From Betaproteobacteria bacterium RIFCSPLOWO2_12_FULL_68_20 (GTDB lineage: Bacteria; Pseudomonadota; Gammaproteobacteria; Burkholderiales; SG8-39): a stretch of DNA of 61,366 bases. Position 1 is the first letter of the stretch. The number at the start of each line of letters is the position of its first letter. This document shows, in pieces, positions 8,100-16,468 of this stretch. A program made the translations under genes and the position numbers. Under the pieces are notes generated by a model. That model saw nothing but the letters and a program-made list of their open reading frames with translations, ran no database searches and was not told the origin of the DNA. Location of the stretch: assembly GCA_001770655.1 (NCBI GenBank), contig MERQ01000053.1, positions 632 to 61,997 on the forward strand, in the 5' to 3' direction.

Positions 8100-8758
8100 C
8101 GCCCGTTCAGGCGCTGCAGCTCCTCGATCCAGCGCTCGGTGATGAACCGGATCCACTCAAGGTCGGCGGATTCCTCGAAACCCGTGTAAACGGAAATATT
8201 GAGCGCCTTGCCGCGCAGCAGCAGCAGCGTGGTGGTCGACAGCAGGTACTTCGGCGATTCGCCGAAGAGGCGGCTCTCCGAGGGCAGGCGGGTGCCCTGG
8301 AGCACCGACACCACGCTTGGCTCCTTGCGCAGCTCGGCGAGCAGGCTCGGCTTGCCCTCGGGCTGCGCGTCGAGGTACTTGCGGTGATCGCCCGGCGGGG
8401 CCGCAGACCCGAGCTCGCGCAGCGAGTCCTGGACGAACGAGGCGAACACGGCGGTGCTCACGCGCTCGCGCTCCAGCCCTTTCGGCGTGACCGCGATCAT
8501 GTAGCGGCGCAGCTCCATGCGATCGCCGGTCGTGAAGTTGCGCAGATCCGCGTCCGGAATCGCGAACAGCAGGACGCGGTTGGAGGCCGAGGAGAGGGAA
8601 TCCGCGAGCTCGTTGAGCCGCGGCGAGGCGAGCTCGGTGGTGTCGGAGAAGCCGAACGGCGCATCGAGCACCACGCGGTCGGCGCCGAGCCGGACCGCGA
8701 ACGGCGCCGCCGCGGCGGTTCCCGCGGCGAGCAGCAGCGCGGCGGCGAGAGCGCGCAC
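8096..8758 (-). CDS. Exported protein of unknown function
   Basis: I do not recognise this 220-residue protein. It begins at a GTG two bases after the argG stop and opens with a clear signal peptide (VRALAAALLLAAGTAAAA, cleavage near residue 18-20). The mature part is mixed alpha/beta, with DAPFGFSDTTELASPRLNEL and a C-terminal Trp/Arg-containing helix (EWIRFITERWIEELQRLNG). It has no cysteine pairs, lipobox or membrane segment after the signal. It is the last gene after argG on the same strand and may be cotranscribed with the arginine genes, but nothing in the sequence links it to arginine. It is probably periplasmic. Confidence 0.65.
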   Translation of the reverse strand: MRALAAALLLAAGTAAAAPFAVRLGADRVVLDAPFGFSDTTELASPRLNELADSLSSASNRVLLFAIPDADLRNFTTGDRMELRRYMIAVTPKGLERERVSTAVFASFVQDSLRELGSAAPPGDHRKYLDAQPEGKPSLLAELRKEPSVVSVLQGTRLPSESRLFGESPKYLLSTTTLLLLRGKALNISVYTGFEESADLEWIRFITERWIEELQRLNGR

Positions 8759-8760
8759 GC

Positions 8761-9996
8761 TCAGCGCTTTTTCCTTCTCAGCCTGGCGGCGATCCGCATG
8801 CGCAGCGCGTTCAGCCGGATGAAGCCGCCCGCGTCGGCCTGGTCGTAGGCGCCGCGATCGTCCTCGAAAGTGGCGATCGAGGGATCGAACAGCGAGTCGG
8901 TCTGCGAGGCGCGGCCGGTGACCAGCGCGCTCCCCTTGTACAGCCTCACGCGCACCGTGCCGTTCACCGGCTGCTGCGAGGCGTCGATGAGCTTTTGCAG
9001 CAGCTCCCGCTCCGGGCTGAACCAGTAGCCGTTGTAGATCAGGCGCGCGTAGCGCGGCATCAGGTCGTCCTTGAGGGCGAGGACTTCGCGATCGAGCGTG
9101 AGCGACTCGATGGCGCGGTGCGCCTTGAGCATGATCGTGCCGCCGGGCGTCTCGTAGCAGCCGCGGCTCTTCATGCCGACGTAGCGGTTCTCGACGATGT
9201 CGAGCCGTCCCACGCCGTGCCTGCCGCCGAGCCGGTTCAGCGCGGCGAGCGCCCTGGCCGGCGAGAGGCGCCTGCCGTTGACGGCAACGATGTCTCCCTT
9301 GCGGTATTCGAGCTCGACCAGCTCGGGACGCTGCGGCGCCTTCTGTGGCGACACCGTGATGCGCCACATCGACTCCTCGGGCTCGCGCGCCGGGTCCTCG
9401 AGCGCGCCGCCTTCGTACGAGACGTGGAGCAGGTTCGCGTCCATCGAGTAGGGCGCGCCGCCTTTTCTCTTTTTCCCCTCGATCGGGATGCCGTGGCGCT
9501 CCGCGTAGCGCAGCAGCTTGTCGCGCGACAGCAGGTCCCACTCGCGCCACGGCGCGATGATCCTCACGTCCGGCATTAGTGCATACGCGCCCAGCTCGAA
9601 ACGCACCTGGTCGTTGCCCTTGCCGGTCGCGCCGTGCGCGATGGCGTCCGCCCCGGTCTTGCGCGCGATCGCGACCAGGCGCCTGGCGATGAGCGGCCGG
9701 GCGATCGAGGTGCCGAGCAGGTATTCTCCCTCGTACACCGCGTTGGCGCGGAACATCGGGAACACGAAGTCGCGCACGAACTCCTCGCGCAGGTCCTCGA
9801 CGAAGACGTTGGCGGGCTTGACGCCGAGCTTGAACGCTTTGGCGCGCGCAGGCGCGAGCTCCCCGCCCTGGCCGATGTCGGCGGTGAAGGTGACCACCTC
9901 GCAGCGGCAGCGCTCCTGCAGCCACTTGAGGATGACCGAGGTGTCGAGTCCCCCGGAGTAGGCGAGAACGACCTTCCGGACCCGTGGGCGCTTCAT
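8761..9996 (-). CDS. argG: Argininosuccinate synthase
   Basis: ArgG joins citrulline and aspartate, with ATP, to give argininosuccinate. The 411-residue protein has the N-terminal ATP pyrophosphatase motif [10 protein letters not shown] at about residue 12, the [10 protein letters not shown] block near 120 and the [12 protein letters not shown] block near 180. The length is right for the family. Its ATG overlaps the end of argF by 4 bases (ATGA), so translation is probably coupled. It is the third gene of the minus-strand argD-argF-argG unit. Confidence 0.96.
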   Translation of the reverse strand: MKRPRVRKVVLAYSGGLDTSVILKWLQERCRCEVVTFTADIGQGGELAPARAKAFKLGVKPANVFVEDLREEFVRDFVFPMFRANAVYEGEYLLGTSIARPLIARRLVAIARKTGADAIAHGATGKGNDQVRFELGAYALMPDVRIIAPWREWDLLSRDKLLRYAERHGIPIEGKKRKGGAPYSMDANLLHVSYEGGALEDPAREPEESMWRITVSPQKAPQRPELVELEYRKGDIVAVNGRRLSPARALAALNRLGGRHGVGRLDIVENRYVGMKSRGCYETPGGTIMLKAHRAIESLTLDREVLALKDDLMPRYARLIYNGYWFSPERELLQKLIDASQQPVNGTVRVRLYKGSALVTGRASQTDSLFDPSIATFEDDRGAYDQADAGGFIRLNALRMRIAARLRRKKR

Positions 9997-10916
9997 CGCG
10001 CGTCCACTTTGCCCAACAGCAGGAATTCGAGCAATGCCTTCTGCGCATGCAGCCGGTTCTCGGCCTCGTCCCACACCACGGACAGCGGGCCGTCGATCAC
10101 CTCGGCGGCGACCTCCTCGCCGCGGTGCGCGGGCAGGCAGTGCATGAACAGGGCGTCCGGCTTCGCCGCGCGCATCATCTCGGCGTCCACCTGCCAGTCC
10201 TGGAAGGCGCGCCTGCGCTCCTCGTTCTCGGATTCGAAGCCCATCGAGGTCCACACGTCGGTGGTGACGAGGTCGGCGCCGGTCGCCGCGGCGAGCGGGT
10301 CGCGGAACTCCTCGTAGTGGTCGGTGCCGTACAGCCCCGCGCGCTCGGGCTCGACCTCGTAGCCGGGCGGCGTCGAGACGTGCACGTTGAAGTCGAGCAC
10401 CTCCGCGGCCTGCAGCCAGGTGTTGCACACGTTGTTCGAGTCGCCGATCCAGGCCACGGTCCTGCCGCGGATCGAGCCGCGGCGCTCGATGAAGGTGTAC
10501 ACGTCGGCGAGAATCTGGCAGGGATGGTACTCGTTGGTCAGGCCGTTGATCACCGGCACGCGCGAGTTGCGCGCGAAGCGCTCGATGATCTCCTGCTCGA
10601 AGGTGCGGATCATCACGATGTCGCACATGCGCGAGATCACCTGCGCGGCGTCCTCCACCGGCTCGCCGCGCCCGAGCTGCGAGTCGCGCGTGCTGAGGAA
10701 GATCGCCGCGCCGCCGAGCTGCTGCATGCCGGCCTCGAACGAAAGCCGGGTGCGCGTCGACTGCTTCTCGAAGATCATCGCCAGCGTCCTGTCCTCGAGC
10801 GGCCAGTAGCGCTCGTAGCGCTTGAAGCGCTCCTTGATCCAGCGCGTGCGCGCGAACAGGTGCTCGAGCTCCTCGCGCGAAAGGTCCCTGAACTGCAGGA
10901 AATGCCGCACTCCCAT
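9993..10916 (-). CDS. argF: Ornithine carbamoyltransferase
   Basis: ArgF transfers carbamoyl phosphate to ornithine to form citrulline. The carbamoyl-phosphate motif STRTR is at about residue 53, HPCQILAD at about 132, and the catalytic HCLPAHRG motif near residue 260. An in-frame TTG lies 6 bases further upstream, but I chose the ATG at 10916 because GAGGG lies 7-8 bases before it. The product has 307 residues, typical for anabolic OTCase. It lies 10 bases after argD and overlaps argG by 4 bases. Confidence 0.95.
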   Translation of the reverse strand: MGVRHFLQFRDLSREELEHLFARTRWIKERFKRYERYWPLEDRTLAMIFEKQSTRTRLSFEAGMQQLGGAAIFLSTRDSQLGRGEPVEDAAQVISRMCDIVMIRTFEQEIIERFARNSRVPVINGLTNEYHPCQILADVYTFIERRGSIRGRTVAWIGDSNNVCNTWLQAAEVLDFNVHVSTPPGYEVEPERAGLYGTDHYEEFRDPLAAATGADLVTTDVWTSMGFESENEERRRAFQDWQVDAEMMRAAKPDALFMHCLPAHRGEEVAAEVIDGPLSVVWDEAENRLHAQKALLEFLLLGKVDAR

Positions 10917-10926
10917 CGGCAAGCCC

Positions 10927-12129
10927 TCAGTGCGCGGCGGCGGCCTGGGCGGCGGCCCCGCGCCCGAGGAACGCCTGGACGAGCGGCGCCAGCCGCTCCA
11001 CCGCCATCCGCCCTTCCGCCTCGCTCATCACCAGCGGCGGCAGCAGCCGGATCACGTTATCGGCCGTGACGTTGATGACGAGCCCGGCGGCGAGCGCCTG
11101 CCCGACGAGCTCTCCGCACGGCCGGTCGAGCTCGATCCCGATCATGAGACCCATGCCGCGGATCTCGGTGACGCCGGCCAGCCGGTCGAGCGCGGCCGCA
11201 AGCCCGCCGCGGATCGCGTCGCCGACGCGCGCCGCGTTGGCGAGCAGGCCTTCCTCCTTGACCGTGTCGATGGTGGTCACGACGGCGGTCATCGCGAGCG
11301 GATTGCCGCCGAAAGTCGAGCCGTGGTTGCCGGGCTTGAGCACTCCCTTCGCGCGCCCGCCCGCCACGCAGGCGCCGACCGGAACGCCCGAGCCGAGGCC
11401 CTTGGCGAGCGGCACCACGTCAGGCAGGAAACCCGCGTGCTGGTAGACGAACCATTTGCCGGTGCGGCCGAGGCCGCACTGCACTTCGTCGGAGATGAAC
11501 AGCCAATCGTTGCGCTCGCAAACCTGTTTCAGCCCGCGCAGGTACTCCAGGCGCGAGAGGTTGATCCCGCCCTCGCCCTGGATCGGCTCGACCATCACCG
11601 CGCAAACGTTGCGGTTGTGCCCGGCGATCCTCTCCACCGCCTCGAGATCGTTGAGCGGCACGCGGACGAAGCCTTGCACCAGCGGCTCGAATCCCGCCTG
11701 CACCTTGCGGCTGCCGGAGGCCGAGAGCGTGGCGAGCGAGCGGCCGTGGAACGCCTTCTCCATGACCACGATCGCCGGCTCGGCGATGCCGCGCTCGTGG
11801 CCGTACTTGCGCGCGATCTTGATCGCCGCCTCGTTTGCCTCGAGCCCGGAATTGCAGAAGAACACCTCGTCCAGCCCGGTGACATCGGCGATGCGATCGG
11901 CGGCGGCCTCCTGCTGCGGGATGCGGAACAGGTTCGAGGTGTGGATCACCCGGGCGATCTGCCCGGTGAGCGCGCGGGTCAGCTTCGGGTGCGCATGGCC
12001 GAGCGTGTTCACCGCGATGCCGGCGAGCGCATCGAGGTACTTCTTCCCGGCCTCGTCCCAGAGCCAGACGCCCTCGCCGCGCACGAAGGCGACCGGCAGC
12101 CGGGCGTAGGTGTTCATGACATGGGACAC
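10927..12129 (-). CDS. argD: Acetylornithine / succinyldiaminopimelate aminotransferase
   Basis: A PLP-dependent class III aminotransferase that makes N-acetylornithine from the semialdehyde in arginine synthesis, and often also acts in lysine synthesis. The 400-residue protein has NTLGHAHPKL, FFCNSGLEANEAAIK (phosphate/PLP region), the ISDEVQCGLGRTG motif, and the PLP lysine in PLAKGLGSGVP. It starts at a GTG preceded by GAGGG at suitable distance; an ATG 12 bases downstream (MNTYAR) is an alternative. A terminator-like hairpin sits just before the gene. It heads argD-argF-argG. Confidence 0.94.
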   Translation of the reverse strand: MSHVMNTYARLPVAFVRGEGVWLWDEAGKKYLDALAGIAVNTLGHAHPKLTRALTGQIARVIHTSNLFRIPQQEAAADRIADVTGLDEVFFCNSGLEANEAAIKIARKYGHERGIAEPAIVVMEKAFHGRSLATLSASGSRKVQAGFEPLVQGFVRVPLNDLEAVERIAGHNRNVCAVMVEPIQGEGGINLSRLEYLRGLKQVCERNDWLFISDEVQCGLGRTGKWFVYQHAGFLPDVVPLAKGLGSGVPVGACVAGGRAKGVLKPGNHGSTFGGNPLAMTAVVTTIDTVKEEGLLANAARVGDAIRGGLAAALDRLAGVTEIRGMGLMIGIELDRPCGELVGQALAAGLVINVTADNVIRLLPPLVMSEAEGRMAVERLAPLVQAFLGRGAAAQAAAAH

Positions 12130-12140
12130 GCTTCACCCTC

Positions 12141-12169
12141 AAAAGCAAACGGCGGCCCTCGCCGCCGTT
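12141..12169 (-). terminator. Terminator-like hairpin just upstream of argD
   Basis: Two perfect 9-base arms (12148-12156 and 12161-12169) with a 4-base loop form a GC-rich stem. On the minus strand it is followed by TTTGCTTTT. The plus strand shows no T-run after the stem, so it works towards argD. It may end the rpsT transcript, which would then run antisense through the DUF3579 gene, or act as a leader attenuator for argD, whose ribosome binding site starts right after the T-run. Confidence 0.6.
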
Positions 12170-12212
12170 CCAGGAATGCTAGCAGAAACTCCGGACGCAT
12201 GGGGACCGCTCC

Positions 12213-12218
12213 TATAAT
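12213..12218 (+). promoter_or_regulatory. Consensus -10 (TATAAT) for the DUF3579 gene
   Basis: A perfect TATAAT ends 9 bases before the ATG at 12228, and no ribosome binding site follows it. Transcription would start about two or three bases before the start codon, so the message should be practically leaderless. The -35 region is poor. Confidence 0.55.
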
Positions 12219-12227
12219 CGATCCCGC

Positions 12228-12557
12228 ATGCCCGCGCCCGGCGTCGTCGAGTTCGTCATCCAGGGAACCACCCTCGACGGCAAGCCGTTCCGGCCGAGCG
12301 ACTGGGCCGAGCGGCTGTGCGGCGTGATGGCCGCGTTCGGGGGCGATCGCCGCATGCAGTATTCGCCGTTCGTGCATCCGGTGACCGCGAACGGCCTGCG
12401 CTGCGTGGTGGTCGACTTGCGCCTCGAGGACGTCGAGCCGATGGCCTACCGATTCCTGGTCAGTTTCGCCAAGGACAACGAGCTGCACGTGCGCGACGGG
12501 CGCATCGCCGAACGCAGCAAGCTCGCCGAGCTGCAGCGCGTAGGGGATACGGCTTAG
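12228..12557 (+). CDS. DUF3579 family protein
   Basis: A 109-residue soluble protein that resembles the DUF3579 family, a short betaproteobacterial family of unknown function that is often found next to argD and rpsT, as here. Visible blocks are FVIQGTTLDGKPFRPSDW, MAAFGGDRRMQYSPFVHP and MAYRFLVSFAKDNELHV. There is no signal peptide or membrane segment. It diverges from argD and overlaps the stop of the convergent rpsT gene by 4 bases. Its own -10 element lies immediately upstream. The family call is from memory of the conserved core and gene context. Confidence 0.75.
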   Translation: MPAPGVVEFVIQGTTLDGKPFRPSDWAERLCGVMAAFGGDRRMQYSPFVHPVTANGLRCVVVDLRLEDVEPMAYRFLVSFAKDNELHVRDGRIAERSKLAELQRVGDTA

Positions 12558-12832
12558 TGGCCCTCGGACGACTGCATCGCCTTCACGGCGCGGGCGAGAT
12601 GGCTCTTGTGGCGGTCGCCGGCGTTGCGGTGAAGCACGCCCTTTGCGACCACGCTGTCGATCACGCGCTGCGCCCGGCGCAGCACCTGCGCAGCGGCGGC
12701 CGTGTCGCCGGCGGCGACCGCCTTCGCCACGTTCTTGATCGCGCTGCGCACCTCGGTGCGCAGGCTCAGGTTGTGCACGCGGCGTTTCTGCGCCTGCCGG
12801 GCGCGCTTGCGCGCCGATTTGATATTGGCCAT
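12554..12832 (-). CDS. rpsT: 30S ribosomal protein S20
   Basis: S20 binds 16S rRNA early in assembly of the small subunit. The 92-residue product starts MANIKSARKRARQAQKRR and continues through SLRTEVRSAIKNV to the C-terminal GVLHRNAGDRHKSHLAR helix, typical of the family. It is a single-gene unit with its own promoter upstream at about 12864, divergent from murJ. It has no terminator at its 3' end, which overlaps the DUF3579 gene by 4 bases. The first good terminator on this strand is the hairpin before argD. Confidence 0.97.
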   Translation of the reverse strand: MANIKSARKRARQAQKRRVHNLSLRTEVRSAIKNVAKAVAAGDTAAAAQVLRRAQRVIDSVVAKGVLHRNAGDRHKSHLARAVKAMQSSEGH

Positions 12833-12863
12833 CGCGCTTGATCGGAAGCGAAAGAGGGCGCGG

Positions 12864-12869
12864 ATTCTA
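12864..12869 (-). promoter_or_regulatory. -10 element for rpsT
   Basis: On the minus strand TAGAAT lies 31 bases before the rpsT ATG, giving a leader of roughly 25 bases. It sits immediately before the divergent murJ start, so the two genes share a 39-base intergenic region. No clear -35 is visible. Confidence 0.45.
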
Positions 12870-12871
12870 GC

Positions 12872-14413
12872 ATGAACCTGCTGCGTGCCGTCGCCACCAT
12901 CAGCAGCCTGACGTTCGTCAGCCGCGTGCTCGGCTACGCGCGCGACTTCTTCATCGCCCGGGCGTTCGGCGCGGGCTTCGCGACCGACGCGTTCTTCGTC
13001 GCGTTCCGCATCCCGAACCTGCTGCGGCGGCTGTTCGCGGAGGGCGCGTTCTCGCAGGCGTTCGTGCCGATCCTCTCCGAATACCGGAGCCGGCAGACGC
13101 TGGAGGACACGCGCGGCCTGATCGATTCGATCAGCACCGTCCTGTTCGTCGCTCTGGTGCTCGCGACGGCGATCGGCATCGTCGCGGCGCCGCTCATCGG
13201 CACCCTGTTCGCCCCGGGGTGGTTCCATTCCGAGCCGGCGAAATTCGACCTGACGGTCGAAATGCTCCGGATCACTTTTCCCTACATCCTGTTCATTTCG
13301 CTGGTGGCGTTCGCCGCGGGCGTGCTCAACACCTGGAGCCGCTTCGCGGTACCCGCGATCACGCCGGCGCTGCTCAACGTCTCCTTCATCGTTGGGGCGG
13401 CGTTCTTCGCGCAGTACTTCGATCCTCCGGTGCTGGTGCTCGCCTGGGCGGTGTTCGCCGGCGGGCTCGCCCAGCTTGCGCTGCAGCTGCCGGCGCTCGC
13501 GCGCCTGGGAATGCTGCCGCGCTGGCGGCTCGATCTCGCGCATCCGGGGGTGCGCCGGATCCTCAAGCTCATGGCCCCCGCGCTGTTCGGGGTATCGGTC
13601 AGCCAGGTGTCGCTGCTCATCAACACCATCTTCGCCTCGTTCCTCGTATCGGGGAGCGTGTCCTGGCTCTACTACGCCGACCGGCTGATGGAGTTTCCGG
13701 CGGGCGTGCTCGGCGTCGCGGTGGGCACGATCCTGCTGCCGAGCCTGTCCAAGTTCCATGCCCGGGAAGCGCCCCAGGAATACAGCCGGCTGCTCGACTG
13801 GGGGTTGCGCCTCACTGTGCTGCTCGCCGTGCCGGCCGCTGCGGCGCTCGCCGTGATCGCGCTTCCGTTGATCGCGACGCTGTTTCAGTACGGCCGCTTC
13901 ACGAGCGAGGACGCTTGGATGACGCGCCAGGCGCTGGTGGCATACAGTATCGGCCTGGTGGGCATGGTCCTGGTGAAAATCCTCGCGCCGGGCTTCTATG
14001 CGCGGCAGAACATCGTCACGCCGGTGAGGATCGGCGTCGTCACGCTCGTCGCCACGCAGGCGATGAACCTCGCGTTCATCGTCCCCCTCAAGCACGCCGG
14101 CCTCGCGCTCGCGATCGGCCTGGGCGCGTGCCTGAACGCCGGGCTCCTGTACCGGCACCTCAGGAAGCAGGCAATCTATGCGCCGCAGCCGGGGTGGTTG
14201 GCGTTCTCGCTGAAGGTCGTCGCGGCGGTGGCGTTCATGGCGGTCGTGCTCTATACGACGATGGGCGACGAGCTCTGGTGGCTCGCCGCCCCCTGGCAGA
14301 GCAAGGTGCCGGCGCTGGCGGGCCTGGTGCTGCTCGGCGCAGCGGCGTACGCGGCGGGCCTCGCCGCCCTCGGCTTCCGGCCGAGCGACTTCTCGCGGCG
14401 CGAGGCGGATTGA
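12872..14413 (+). CDS. murJ: Lipid II flippase MurJ
   Basis: MurJ (MviN) flips the peptidoglycan precursor lipid II across the inner membrane. The 513-residue protein has 14 hydrophobic segments and the family start LLRAVATISSLTFVSRVLGYARD. Family motifs include the ARAFGAG and FRIPNLLRRLFAEGAFSQAFVP blocks of the first helices and the YYADRLMEFPAGVLGVA(V)GTILLP block near residue 270. It is divergent from rpsT, and its TGA overlaps the next ATG by one base, suggesting coupled translation with the SirB1-type gene. Confidence 0.95.
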   Translation: MNLLRAVATISSLTFVSRVLGYARDFFIARAFGAGFATDAFFVAFRIPNLLRRLFAEGAFSQAFVPILSEYRSRQTLEDTRGLIDSISTVLFVALVLATAIGIVAAPLIGTLFAPGWFHSEPAKFDLTVEMLRITFPYILFISLVAFAAGVLNTWSRFAVPAITPALLNVSFIVGAAFFAQYFDPPVLVLAWAVFAGGLAQLALQLPALARLGMLPRWRLDLAHPGVRRILKLMAPALFGVSVSQVSLLINTIFASFLVSGSVSWLYYADRLMEFPAGVLGVAVGTILLPSLSKFHAREAPQEYSRLLDWGLRLTVLLAVPAAAALAVIALPLIATLFQYGRFTSEDAWMTRQALVAYSIGLVGMVLVKILAPGFYARQNIVTPVRIGVVTLVATQAMNLAFIVPLKHAGLALAIGLGACLNAGLLYRHLRKQAIYAPQPGWLAFSLKVVAAVAFMAVVLYTTMGDELWWLAAPWQSKVPALAGLVLLGAAAYAAGLAALGFRPSDFSRREAD

Positions 14414-15267
14414 TGAGCGCGAATCTGCACCCGTTCGCCGCGCTGCTCGCAAGCGGGGAATCGCGCATCGATCTCGCGCGCGCCTGCCTGATGATCGCCG
14501 AGGATACGTATCCGGGGATCAGCATCGAGCGCTACCTCGGCGACCTCGAGCGCCTCGCGCTGCGGCTGCGCGGCCGCATGCCGCAGACGCTCCGAGCCGA
14601 GGAGCGCGTGATCGCGCTCAACCAGTTCCTGTTCGACGATCTGGGCTACTGGGGAAACACCGACGACTATTACGATCCGCGCAACAGCTACCTGAACGAG
14701 GTGATGGACCGCAAGACCGGGATCCCCATCACGCTCGCGATCCTGTACATGGAGGTCGGGCGCCGCGTCGGGCTGCCGCTGGAGGGCGTCTCGTTCCCCG
14801 GTCACTTCCTGGTGCGGCTGCGCGTGCGCGGCGGCACGCTGATCCTCGACCCGTTCTCGGGCGGCATGCCGCAGTCGGAGGACGAGCTGCGCGCGCGGCT
14901 CGAGCGCGTGATCCCGGAAGGAGCCGCCGCCGAGCTGCCGGTGGCCGATCTGCCGCTCGAGCAGTTCCTCGAGCCGGCGACCAACCGGCAGATCCTGGCG
15001 CGCTTGCTGAGGAACCTCAAGGGGATCTACCGCGAGGCCGGCAAGCCCGAGCGCATGCTCGAGGTGCTGAACCGCATGCTGCTGGTGGCACCCGAGGCGA
15101 GCGCCGAGCTGCGCGATCGCGGCTTCCTGTACCAGCGCCTGGAATGCTGGCGCCCGGCGCTGCAGGACCTGAAGGACTACGTCGGGCGCGAGCCGGGGGC
15201 GCCGGACGCCGAGGAAGTGCGGGCCAAGCTCGCCGAGCTCACGACGCTCTGCGCGCGGCTGAATTAG
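14413..15267 (+). CDS. SirB1 family protein (transglutaminase-like fold plus TPR)
   Basis: A 284-residue cytosolic protein. Residues about 35-180 resemble the transglutaminase-like SirB1 domain (ALNQFLFDDLGYWGNTDDYYDPRNSYL, DRKTGIPITLAILYMEVGRRVGLPLEGVSFPGHFLVR). The cysteine of true transglutaminases is replaced, so catalysis is doubtful. The C-terminal part (about 195-280) has TPR-like helices (NLKGIYREAGKPERMLEVLNRML). Its biochemical role is not established. It directly follows murJ. Its last 29 bases overlap the convergent truncated Mpo1-like gene. Confidence 0.85.
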   Translation: MSANLHPFAALLASGESRIDLARACLMIAEDTYPGISIERYLGDLERLALRLRGRMPQTLRAEERVIALNQFLFDDLGYWGNTDDYYDPRNSYLNEVMDRKTGIPITLAILYMEVGRRVGLPLEGVSFPGHFLVRLRVRGGTLILDPFSGGMPQSEDELRARLERVIPEGAAAELPVADLPLEQFLEPATNRQILARLLRNLKGIYREAGKPERMLEVLNRMLLVAPEASAELRDRGFLYQRLECWRPALQDLKDYVGREPGAPDAEEVRAKLAELTTLCARLN

Positions 15268-15490
15268 CTCCGATGCCCGCCTGCGCGCGCATCAAGTAAT
15301 AGGCGAGCACCGCCGCGGCGAGCAGCATCGCCGCCGTCAAGGTGATCGCGCCAAAATCGACGCGCAGCCAGGCGAGCGGAATGACCAGCGAGAGCATGAT
15401 CGCCGGCACGCCGACGAAATGCGTCGCCTTGTTGCGCGCGTCCTGATGGTACGCCGCGTAGAACCCCATCTGGTCTTCGAGAGTCCGCAT
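15239..15490 (-). CDS. Truncated Mpo1-like (DUF962) membrane protein
   Basis: An 83-residue protein whose first 70 residues fit the N-terminal half of the Mpo1-like/DUF962 family: GFYAAYHQDARNKATHFVGVP followed by two hydrophobic segments (about 31-45 and 50-66). Family members continue with further membrane segments and a conserved Gly-His motif. Here the frame ends in ANSAARRAS, which is simply antisense to the end of the SirB1-type gene. The second half is therefore missing, most likely through a deletion that joined the two genes tail to tail. The Mpo1 oxygenase of yeast needs histidines on both halves, so I expect this copy to be inactive. Confidence 0.6.
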   Translation of the reverse strand: MRTLEDQMGFYAAYHQDARNKATHFVGVPAIMLSLVIPLAWLRVDFGAITLTAAMLLAAAVLAYYLMRAQAGIGANSAARRAS

Positions 15491-15515
15491 CGCCGTCGGC
15501 CCGCTTACCAGCCAC

Positions 15516-15521
15516 TATAAT
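15516..15521 (+). promoter_or_regulatory. Consensus -10 (TATAAT) for the ribF-ileS-lspA unit
   Basis: A perfect TATAAT lies 17 bases before the ribF ATG, giving a very short leader of about 10 bases. No good -35 was found. It would drive the long overlapping unit ribF-ileS-lspA-HD gene. Confidence 0.5.
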
Positions 15522-15538
15522 CCATCATTTTAGCGTCC

Positions 15539-16468
15539 ATGCTCGTCACGCACGGTCCCTTGCGAACCAGCCGGCACGTGGTGACGGTCGGAAACTTCGA
15601 CGGCGTGCACCGCGGCCACCGCGCGCTGCTCGAGCGTCTGCGGACGCGCGGGCGCGAATCGGGGCTGTCCTCCTGCGTGCTCACGTTCGAACCGCATCCG
15701 CGCGAGTTCTTCGCCCCCGGCGCGGCGCCGGCGCGCCTCACGCGCCTGCGCGACAAGCTCGAATTGATGGCCGAGGCAGGCATCGACCGGGTGCACGTGG
15801 CGCGCTTCGACGCGCCGTTCGCCGCCATGGCGGCCGACGATTTCGTCGAGCGTGTGCTGGTGCGCGCTCTGGGCACGCGATGCCTTCTGGTCGGGCGGGA
15901 TTTCCGCTTCGGCGCGCGGCGCGCGGGCGACTACGGCGCGCTGGAGCGCCTCGCGGCACGCCACGGGTTCGCGCTCGAGGCGATGCCCGACGTGGCGTTC
16001 GAGGGCGAGCGCGTGGCGAGCTCGGCGGTGCGGGCGGCGCTCGCCGCAGGAGACCTTGCGCGCGCCGAGCGCCTGCTCGGTCGCCGCTACGCGATCAGCG
16101 GCCGCGTGGCGCACGGGACGAAGCTGGGGCGCCGCCTCGGGTACCCGACCGCGAACATCGTGCTGCGACAGCGCCCGCCGCTCGCGGGCATCTTCGTCGT
16201 CGAAGCCGACGACGTCGAGGCGGGGCGCACGCTGCGCGGGGTCGCGAGCGTCGGAAGACGCCCGACCGTCAACGAGACGCGAATGCCGCTGCTCGAAGTG
16301 CACCTGTTCGAGCTGGACGAGGATCTCTACGGACGCCACCTGCGCGTGCGCTTTCTCGCCAAGCTGCGCGACGAAGAAAAATTCGAGGGGCTGGAGGCGC
16401 TGCGCGCCGCGATCGCGCGCGACGCCGCCGCCGCGCGCGGATATTTCGCCGCCACCAGCGATGCCTGA
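15539..16468 (+). CDS. ribF: Bifunctional riboflavin kinase / FAD synthetase
   Basis: RibF phosphorylates riboflavin to FMN and adenylylates FMN to FAD. The N-terminal nucleotidyltransferase domain has [17 protein letters not shown] at about residue 15, the [13 protein letters not shown] motif at about 118 and the SSAVRAAL motif near 160. The C-terminal kinase domain has [15 protein letters not shown] near 195 and the [13 protein letters not shown] motif near 235. At 309 residues it has the usual length. It overlaps ileS by 8 bases. FAD and FMN are needed by many enzymes, so linkage to ileS probably reflects a housekeeping operon. Confidence 0.95.
   Translation: MLVTHGPLRTSRHVVTVGNFDGVHRGHRALLERLRTRGRESGLSSCVLTFEPHPREFFAPGAAPARLTRLRDKLELMAEAGIDRVHVARFDAPFAAMAADDFVERVLVRALGTRCLLVGRDFRFGARRAGDYGALERLAARHGFALEAMPDVAFEGERVASSAVRAALAAGDLARAERLLGRRYAISGRVAHGTKLGRRLGYPTANIVLRQRPPLAGIFVVEADDVEAGRTLRGVASVGRRPTVNETRMPLLEVHLFELDEDLYGRHLRVRFLAKLRDEEKFEGLEALRAAIARDAAAARGYFAATSDA

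Noticed and set aside
12833-14452. Long open frame upstream of and in frame with rpsT on the minus strand
   Set aside because: It is antisense to murJ. S20 begins with its usual MANIKSARKR at 12832.
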